A stretch of DNA of 5,903 bases from JAMCXS01 sp964459065 (GTDB lineage: Bacteria > Acidobacteriota > Terriglobia > UBA7540), in NCBI GenBank assembly GCA_964459065.1, contig CAYWMN010000239.1, positions 1 to 5,903 of the forward strand. Reading direction: 5' to 3'. The position numbers and the translations under genes are program-made. Numbering within the stretch: the stretch's first letter is position 1; each line of letters begins with the position of its first letter. Below the pieces are notes generated by a model that saw only the letters and a program-made list of their open reading frames with translations, did no database searches and was not told the DNA's origin. Positions 1 to 5,903 of the stretch are shown in pieces.

Positions 1-1811
<1,811 letters not shown>

Positions 1812-1821
1812 TTTTGCCTTA
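1812..1821 (-). promoter_or_regulatory. Ribosome binding site of the kinase, overlapping the yfiR stop
   Basis: On the minus strand the yfiR stop TAA runs directly into GGCAAAA and the kinase ATG. This places a TAAGG Shine-Dalgarno-like core 5 nt before the start, partly inside the yfiR stop codon. The arrangement fixes ATG 1811 as the kinase start and suggests coupled translation of sensor-domain regulator and kinase. Confidence 0.7.
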
Positions 1822-2433
1822 CCCACCAGCGTTCCTATTCCGGACAATTTGCGCCAGCCGCAGGAGCCGCGAGCTGATTTTGAGCCTCTGAACCTTGGCC
1901 GCGTCCAGGTTGATCTCAAAGTGCACGCGGTTATCCACCAGAATGAAGTTGATCACCCCACCCATCTCGGCAAAACCCGCGGTGTCTCCTACCGTCAGCA
2001 CCCCGGACCCTCTCAATGCCGTAAGGATCTGTCGAACCCGGTCTTTCTCGGAAGAGCTGATAAAAACGATTCTGCAACCCCGCGCGTCTTCAATTTTCTT
2101 GATGTGCCGGACAGCGAATCCCTTGCCATTGACTGTCTGTCCTTTGACAATGGCTTCCAGGCCGCCGCGAAAAGGATCATCTCCGAGCACGCAAATCGTG
2201 AACGGCTTGTCAGGGTTGCCACCGGCTTGTGGCGGCCAATCCACAAATTTGGAGAAGTTATAGAGAAACGCCGCCTTCACTTGATACTCGCCGACCTCCT
2301 GGGCCGAAGCCTGGGAAAACAGCACCACCATGGCGGTGACAAGGAATAGAGCAGCCGGGGCCCCGAAGGGCACGCCAAGAACACTTGGCGCTCTTCTGGT
2401 GAAATGAGGCCGTGCTTGTTTTCCAAACAACAT
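1819..2433 (-). CDS. YfiR family periplasmic protein (DUF4154)
   Basis: Predicted 204-residue exported protein. The N-terminus is basic (Lys5, Arg8, Arg13, Arg14), followed by a hydrophobic stretch about 26-40 and a likely signal peptidase site after ASA (42-44), leaving a mature domain of about 160 residues. The mature part carries the YfiR/DUF4154 signatures: YQVKAAFLYNFSKFVDWP (50-67), the ICVLGDDPF strand (80-88), a central segment GCRIVFISSSE (119-129), VLTVGDTAGFAEMGGVINF (145-163) and the C-terminal INLDAAKVQRLKISSRLL (174-191). In Pseudomonas, YfiR is the periplasmic repressor of the cyclase YfiN and acts on its sensor domain. Here the neighbour 7 bp downstream is a histidine kinase with a CHASE8-like domain, which I infer is its partner. 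Two Cys remain in the mature part (81, 120) and could pair, as YfiR is known to be redox-sensitive; this is speculative. ATG 2433 is the only start after an in-frame TGA; GGGA 6 nt upstream is a weak ribosome site. Confidence 0.93.
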   Translation of the reverse strand: MLFGKQARPHFTRRAPSVLGVPFGAPAALFLVTAMVVLFSQASAQEVGEYQVKAAFLYNFSKFVDWPPQAGGNPDKPFTICVLGDDPFRGGLEAIVKGQTVNGKGFAVRHIKKIEDARGCRIVFISSSEKDRVRQILTALRGSGVLTVGDTAGFAEMGGVINFILVDNRVHFEINLDAAKVQRLKISSRLLRLAQIVRNRNAGG

Positions 2434-2477
2434 GACTAATCCCGACCGGCTACTCCTGCTTCAAAAACTGCCAAGCC
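2434..2477 (-). other. Short intercistronic gap, receptor to yfiR
   Basis: The 44 bp between the receptor stop (TAG) and the yfiR start contain no stem-loop with a T tract and no recognisable promoter. This supports the receptor, yfiR and kinase forming one transcript. An AGGAG lies 19 nt before the yfiR ATG, too far to serve as its ribosome site; the closer GGGA is the better candidate. Confidence 0.6.
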
Positions 2478-4544
2478 CTAGAACCGCCATGTGACCTTGC
2501 CATAGACGCTGCGCCTTACTTGAGTCGTTACCACAGTCTGGACCAAAGCCTGGAATTCCGGATGACGAGGGTCAAACAGGTTCTGGCCCACAACGCTCAA
2601 CTCCGTCCACTTGTTGGGGCGCCAGCCCAGGCGAACGTCCAACCGCGTGTACGCAGGTATCGCGCCTGCTGCCAGACGCCCCACGCGATAGAGGGAGGTG
2701 TCAAGCTCGAAGCGGTGAGGCAGGTCCAGATAGGACCGGACCTGGAACTGGTTGCGCGGAGCCCCTCCGTCGATTTCTGTAATCGTGAACACATCCAGGC
2801 TGGTGGGGTCCAGTTTGATCAAGGGAACAAACCAGGTATAACCTCCTTGCAGGCTCCAGAATTTCCTGACCTGCCATCCGAGTGAAGCCTCGGCGCCGTA
2901 GGTGGACCCAAACGCTTTTCCATCGTACGTCAAGGGGGCAACCAGATGCGGGGGCAGAGGCACCGCTTCGAAGAAGAAAGTTCCCGGCTCAAGGTTTCGC
3001 AGACGATCGTAGACGTTATAGAACGAAGCGATGTCCAGTGAAATGCTTTTGTTGGGTTCATAACGATAGCCGAACTCGTACGCCTTTAGCACTTCGGAAT
3101 CGAGACCTGACTTGCCAAAAAAGCTCAGCAGCGCCACCTGGTCGCCGGAAACAGGGAAAGCCTCTAAATTGAGCCGGATGTCTTCCTCGCCCCGGGCGGG
3201 AGTTTTGGTCGCCTTCGAAAAGGCCGTCCACAAGGTATGGCGCTTGCCCGGCGTCCAAAGCAGCCGCACCGTGGGCTCCACTTCGAAACCCGTGAAATAG
3301 TTGTGCTCAACCTTGGTTCCCGCGGTCAGCCACAGTCGGTCCTTCACCAAGTTGATCTCATCCTGAAAGAAAACGTTTTCGATCGCACTGCTGAACGCCA
3401 CAGGAGTGAAAGACTGCGTGGGATTTGGACTCAGGTGGTCCCAATTATTCCGGTAGCCGAAGCCCCAAACCACGTCATGCCGGCTCCCCAAAAGCAGATG
3501 ATGCTGAAAGTCCACGTCAAATGTGCTGCGCAATTCAGGCTCAATCACGTCGGCCCGGCTGATGCGGTCAAAATACATTTGCAGGCGCATTTCCGATCCC
3601 GGGCGAACCTTGCGAGTCCAACGGCCCAGGACGTTGCCTCCCGAGAAGTCCATGATGGAGGTGAAAGCGGGCGTCGAGTAGGGAGGTCGCAAATCATACC
3701 CCGGCGGGTACGGCTGCCCCTTCACGCCGCCATAAAGATCCCCTTCGAGCGTCAGCGAGTCGCGATCGGAGGCCTCCCAGTCCGTCCTGAATCCCGTATG
3801 CTTCATATCCCAGCCATCGGCGGCTTCCTCACCGGCGCGATTCCGGAAGCCGGCACGGTTGAAATAGTTGCCGAAAACCCGGTAGGTGGCGCGCTTGCCG
3901 ATCTTCCCGCCGTATTGCACCGTCCCGAAACCCTGCTCCACATTGCCGCTGCCGCCCGTCAGCAGGACTCCCTGGGTGTCTTTGGAACTCTTGGTGATAA
4001 TGTTGATCACTCCGTTCACGGCGTTGGTTCCCCAGATGGCCGCTCCGGGACCCCGGATCACCTCAATACGGTCAATATCTTCAAGAACCACGTCTTGCGA
4101 GTCCCAGTACACGCCGGCAAACGAGGGGTCGTAAACGGTCCTCCCGTCAATCATGACGAGCATCTTGTTGGCGAGTTGCCCGTTGAAGCCGCGCGCTGAG
4201 ATGGCCCAGGTGTTGGCATTGATCTGCGCCACGTCAAGTCCCGGAACCATGCGGAGCAAGTCAGGAATGTTCCTGGCCCCGGACCGGCGGATTTCCTCCT
4301 GGGTGATCACAAAAATCGCCGCCGGCACGTGCGAAAGTTTCTCTTCCTTCTTGGAAGCCGAAGTCACTTGCACATTCATCAGGTCTTCGAGACTTGCCTT
4401 GGACAGATCAACCGTGGCACGCTGTTGGGCCCAACCCGGAATTCCGAAAATCAGCAGCGACAGCGCGGAGAGGCAAACCACCAGATTGGAGAAGCGGTGG
4501 CGCCCGCAATTTGCGCGTGCGGACAGGCAGCGCTCCAGAGCCAT
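2478..4544 (-). CDS. TonB-dependent outer-membrane receptor
   Basis: Energised outer-membrane transporter, 688 residues from the chosen start. Signal peptide about 1-40 (Arg-rich n-region, hydrophobic NLVVCLSALSLLIFG at 20-34, then GWAQ/Q). A TonB-box-like NVQVTS lies at 57-62, with the plug about 70-187: IPDLLRMVPGLDV, ISARGFNG, MLVMIDGRTVYDP, IDRIEVIRGPGAAIWGTNAV, GVINIITK. Next comes a barrel of about 500 residues with alternating aromatic strands, a NLFDPRHPEF motif near the end and a terminal WRF whose last Phe is the usual barrel-assembly signal. The plug resembles the CirA/BtuB-like group; the ligand cannot be read from sequence. Start choice: ATG 4544 gives a normal signal peptide but has only a poor ribosome site. 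The frame stays open upstream to ATG 4652 (AAGGGGG 5 nt before it) and TTG 4844 (GAGGAG before it), but those extensions are rich in Cys and Pro, do not look coding, and would bury the signal peptide. It heads the receptor-yfiR-kinase cluster. Confidence 0.93.
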   Translation of the reverse strand: MALERCLSARANCGRHRFSNLVVCLSALSLLIFGIPGWAQQRATVDLSKASLEDLMNVQVTSASKKEEKLSHVPAAIFVITQEEIRRSGARNIPDLLRMVPGLDVAQINANTWAISARGFNGQLANKMLVMIDGRTVYDPSFAGVYWDSQDVVLEDIDRIEVIRGPGAAIWGTNAVNGVINIITKSSKDTQGVLLTGGSGNVEQGFGTVQYGGKIGKRATYRVFGNYFNRAGFRNRAGEEAADGWDMKHTGFRTDWEASDRDSLTLEGDLYGGVKGQPYPPGYDLRPPYSTPAFTSIMDFSGGNVLGRWTRKVRPGSEMRLQMYFDRISRADVIEPELRSTFDVDFQHHLLLGSRHDVVWGFGYRNNWDHLSPNPTQSFTPVAFSSAIENVFFQDEINLVKDRLWLTAGTKVEHNYFTGFEVEPTVRLLWTPGKRHTLWTAFSKATKTPARGEEDIRLNLEAFPVSGDQVALLSFFGKSGLDSEVLKAYEFGYRYEPNKSISLDIASFYNVYDRLRNLEPGTFFFEAVPLPPHLVAPLTYDGKAFGSTYGAEASLGWQVRKFWSLQGGYTWFVPLIKLDPTSLDVFTITEIDGGAPRNQFQVRSYLDLPHRFELDTSLYRVGRLAAGAIPAYTRLDVRLGWRPNKWTELSVVGQNLFDPRHPEFQALVQTVVTTQVRRSVYGKVTWRF

Positions 4545-4678
4545 GCCTGTCTGCTCACAGACGGTGTGACTCCCTATCGAGGCGAGGTGGTAACAGAAGC
4601 AAACGGAAGAAATCCACTTCAGCAGGGGAAGACCTCTTGCTGGTGTTTGCATGGGAACCCCCTTCGATCCAGTCGATT

Positions 4679-4726
4679 GGCACACACCAGGGCTCGTGCC
4701 TCCCATATTCTTCATCGGACTGGCAC
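4679..4726 (-). promoter_or_regulatory. Possible mutually exclusive stems in the receptor leader
   Basis: On the minus strand GTGCC (4726-4722), GGCAC (4700-4696) and GTGCC (4683-4679) follow each other. The middle element can pair with either neighbour but not both. The first pairing is extended by TCC/GGG inside the stem. This is the geometry of a two-state leader, but 5-bp stems arise easily by chance in GC-rich DNA and there is no T tract or clear ribosome-site sequestration. Confidence 0.2.
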
Positions 4727-4763
4727 AGGCAAGTCTTGAGTGGCGGATGGAAGGGCCCAGGCC

Positions 4764-4790
4764 GGGGATATCAGGTGGATATCTGGCCCC
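4764..4790 (-). repeat. Interrupted inverted repeat downstream of the kinase stop
   Basis: GATATC occurs twice around a 5-nt spacer (4767-4772 and 4778-4783) and is flanked by GGGG and CCCC with a 3-nt bulge on one side, giving a potential stem of about 9-10 pairs. It lies about 70 bp after the kinase stop, where a terminator or an operator would be expected. The lack of a T tract argues against a classical intrinsic terminator. The GATATC palindromes could be a dyad operator, but no regulator gene in the window would bind it. Confidence 0.25.
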
Positions 4791-4856
4791 GAGAAGAAGG
4801 ACGGCAGGAACCCGGTCATGCCGGAATCGACGGGCGATCAGCAATCCCGCTCCTCA

Positions 4857-5903
4857 TCACTTCTCTGCCAACTCGGGGACGTTTGAGGCGAAATTGATCG
4901 AATTTTCGGAAACATCAGGAAGCAGCCGGTGGATCGCTTTGAACAGGTCCTCGGACCGGACCGGCTTCGAAACATAAGCATCCATGCCTGCCGCAAGGCA
5001 CCGTTCCTGGTCCCCTTTCATCGCATACGCGGTCAGGGCAATGACCGGAAGGTGAGCCCCCGTCGTTTTTTCCCTCTCGCGAATCAGGGCCGTCGCTTCA
5101 AGCCCGTCCATCTCCGGCATCTGGACGTCCATCAGCACAAGGTCGAAGGGTCGCGCGCGGAGAGCTGCTAGCGCTTCTTTTCCATTGCTTGCCACGGTCA
5201 CCAGAAGACCTCTTTTCTCAAGCAACTTCGTGACCAGCTTCTGGTTGACGGCATTATCTTCAGCCAGCAGGATATGGGCCGGGACCCGCGTTTCGCGCAG
5301 GGAGTGCCGAGTAACCAGATGAGGCCGCTCGAGCCGGCCGGCAGGCTTCCCCAGCGCTTCCAGGATAGCCCGTAGCAGTTCGCTTTGCCGGATGGGCTTG
5401 ATCAGGTAGGCGGCAATCCCCAATGCCTTGCACCGCGCCCCATCGCCGCGTTGTCCCACCGAAGTCAGCATCATGATCGTCGCGGTCGCGAGCTTTGGGT
5501 TCTGCTTGATCTTTTCCGCCAGCGAAAATCCATCCATATTCGGCATTTGGGCATCCAGCAAAACCAGCGGGAAGGTCCTCCCGGAGGCCGCATTTTGTTC
5601 CATGATGGCCAGCGCCAATTCTCCACCATCCGCCAGGGATGGCTCCATCAACCAGTGCCGGACCATGGCATCCAGGATGCGCCGGTTGGTTGAGTTGTCG
5701 TCGACCACCAGCACCCGCATCCCTTTGAGCGTAACGGTCTCCCGAGGCTCTATCCGGACCGGAACCTTCTGCACGCCAAAGCGCGCCGTAAAATGGAACG
5801 TGCTGCCCTTGCCGGGTTCACTCTCCACCCAGATGCTTCCCCCCATCATGTGCGCGAGTTTCGAAGAAATCGTCAGGCCCAGGCCCGTGCCTCCGTATTT
5901 CCG
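4857..5903 (-). CDS. Hybrid sensor histidine kinase, HATPase end plus two receiver domains (C-terminal part, enters from right edge)
   Basis: The open frame covers 348 codons to a TGA at 4859-4857 and has no start in the window; the first internal Met (5849) lies inside the ATPase domain and is not a real start. In the numbering of the kinase starting at 1811, it begins at Arg459 with the G2 box KYGGTGLGL and the end of HATPase_c. REC1 (about 519-640) has acidic pair Asp526-Asp527, phospho-Asp575 in LLDAQMP, Thr605 and Lys627. REC2 (about 668-785) has Glu673-Asp674, phospho-Asp717 in LMDVQMP, Thr749 and Lys771. A tail of about 20 residues follows. Both receivers keep all phosphorylation residues. 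There is no HPt or output domain, so phosphate must leave through a protein encoded elsewhere or the receivers act on the kinase itself. Its first 437 bp duplicate bases 1-437, so this is either the end of the same gene on a circle or tandem unit, or a near-identical paralogue. Confidence 0.94.
   Translation of the reverse strand, partial: RKYGGTGLGLTISSKLAHMMGGSIWVESEPGKGSTFHFTARFGVQKVPVRIEPRETVTLKGMRVLVVDDNSTNRRILDAMVRHWLMEPSLADGGELALAIMEQNAASGRTFPLVLLDAQMPNMDGFSLAEKIKQNPKLATATIMMLTSVGQRGDGARCKALGIAAYLIKPIRQSELLRAILEALGKPAGRLERPHLVTRHSLRETRVPAHILLAEDNAVNQKLVTKLLEKRGLLVTVASNGKEALAALRARPFDLVLMDVQMPEMDGLEATALIREREKTTGAHLPVIALTAYAMKGDQERCLAAGMDAYVSKPVRSEDLFKAIHRLLPDVSENSINFASNVPELAEK
5467..5903. 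repeat. Right copy of perfect 437-bp direct terminal repeat
   Basis: Identical to bases 1-437 in the same orientation and in the same kinase reading frame. The unit length implied is 5,466 bp. The overlap ends only because the window ends at both sides, so the true extent of identity may be larger. Confidence 0.97.

Larger units (their letters stand above)
4545..4856 (-). promoter_or_regulatory. 312-bp leader between the kinase stop and the TonB receptor
   Basis: No convincing gene lies here. The receptor frame is open through most of it, but the peptide looks random. As the only sizeable non-coding stretch it should hold the promoter of the receptor-yfiR-kinase transcript and any terminator of the upstream kinase. 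I see no stem-loop with a following T tract and no good -35/-10 pair; the best guess, TTGCCT with GAATAT 16 nt later around 4708-4732 on the minus strand, matches poorly. It contains three small inverted repeats: 4679-4726, 4764-4790, and a 5-bp stem GTCTG/CAGAC with loop TGAG at 4549-4562 directly before the receptor ATG. It matches no riboswitch class I could recognise. Confidence 0.45.

Noticed and set aside
3237..4199. Plus-strand open frame of 320 codons
   Set aside because: It is a shadow of the TonB receptor, a common effect of high-GC coding sequence. Its composition is His/Pro/Arg-rich with no domain.
4815..4856. 13-codon frame whose ATG overlaps the kinase stop (TGATG)
   Set aside because: It is very short, has no Shine-Dalgarno sequence of its own and is easily produced by chance.
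4545..4856. Cobalamin or cyclic-di-GMP riboswitch ahead of the receptor
   Set aside because: Receptor and YfiR context made this attractive, but I could not find the conserved B12 box or the GEMM core. Only short generic stems are visible.

Overview
The window holds one tightly packed signalling and transport locus, entirely on the minus strand. Its two ends are identical: bases 1-437 match 5467-5903 exactly, with no mismatch on line-by-line comparison. The sequence therefore reads either as a 5,466-bp circle opened at an arbitrary point with a 437-bp overlap, or as slightly more than one unit of a tandem repeat with a 5,466-bp period. The sequence alone cannot separate these two, nor exclude two near-identical kinase genes flanking the locus.

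Layout in the direction of transcription, right to left. (a) 5903-4857: the C-terminal part of a hybrid sensor histidine kinase (end of the ATPase domain, then two receiver domains). (b) 4856-4545: a 312-bp leader without a convincing gene but with several small inverted repeats. (c) 4544-2478: a TonB-dependent outer-membrane receptor. (d) 2433-1819: a secreted YfiR-family (DUF4154) protein, 44 bp behind the receptor. (e) 1811-1: the N-terminal part of a hybrid kinase, 7 bp behind yfiR. It has a transmembrane segment, a CHASE8-like periplasmic domain, a second transmembrane segment, HAMP, HisKA, HATPase and the start of a receiver, and it runs off the left edge. Joining the ends across the repeat gives one uninterrupted 806-residue kinase, so every gene on the unit would be complete.

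How the genes may work together. In Pseudomonas, periplasmic YfiR binds the CHASE8-type sensor domain of the inner-membrane diguanylate cyclase YfiN and holds it inactive. Here a YfiR relative sits directly before a kinase with the same kind of sensor domain, so the likely reading is a YfiR-gated module whose GGDEF output is replaced by a phosphorelay (HisKA-HATPase-REC-REC). The TonB receptor heading the cluster suggests the module senses or controls uptake of an unidentified ligand across the outer membrane. No HPt domain, DNA-binding regulator, GGDEF/EAL protein, replication gene, integrase or transposase is present.

Organism: a GC-rich Gram-negative bacterium, shown by the TonB receptor with a C-terminal aromatic and the Sec-exported periplasmic protein. 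The style of the receptor, YfiR and kinase genes is reminiscent of Verrucomicrobiota or Acidobacteriota. That is an impression from family resemblance, not a demonstrated assignment.
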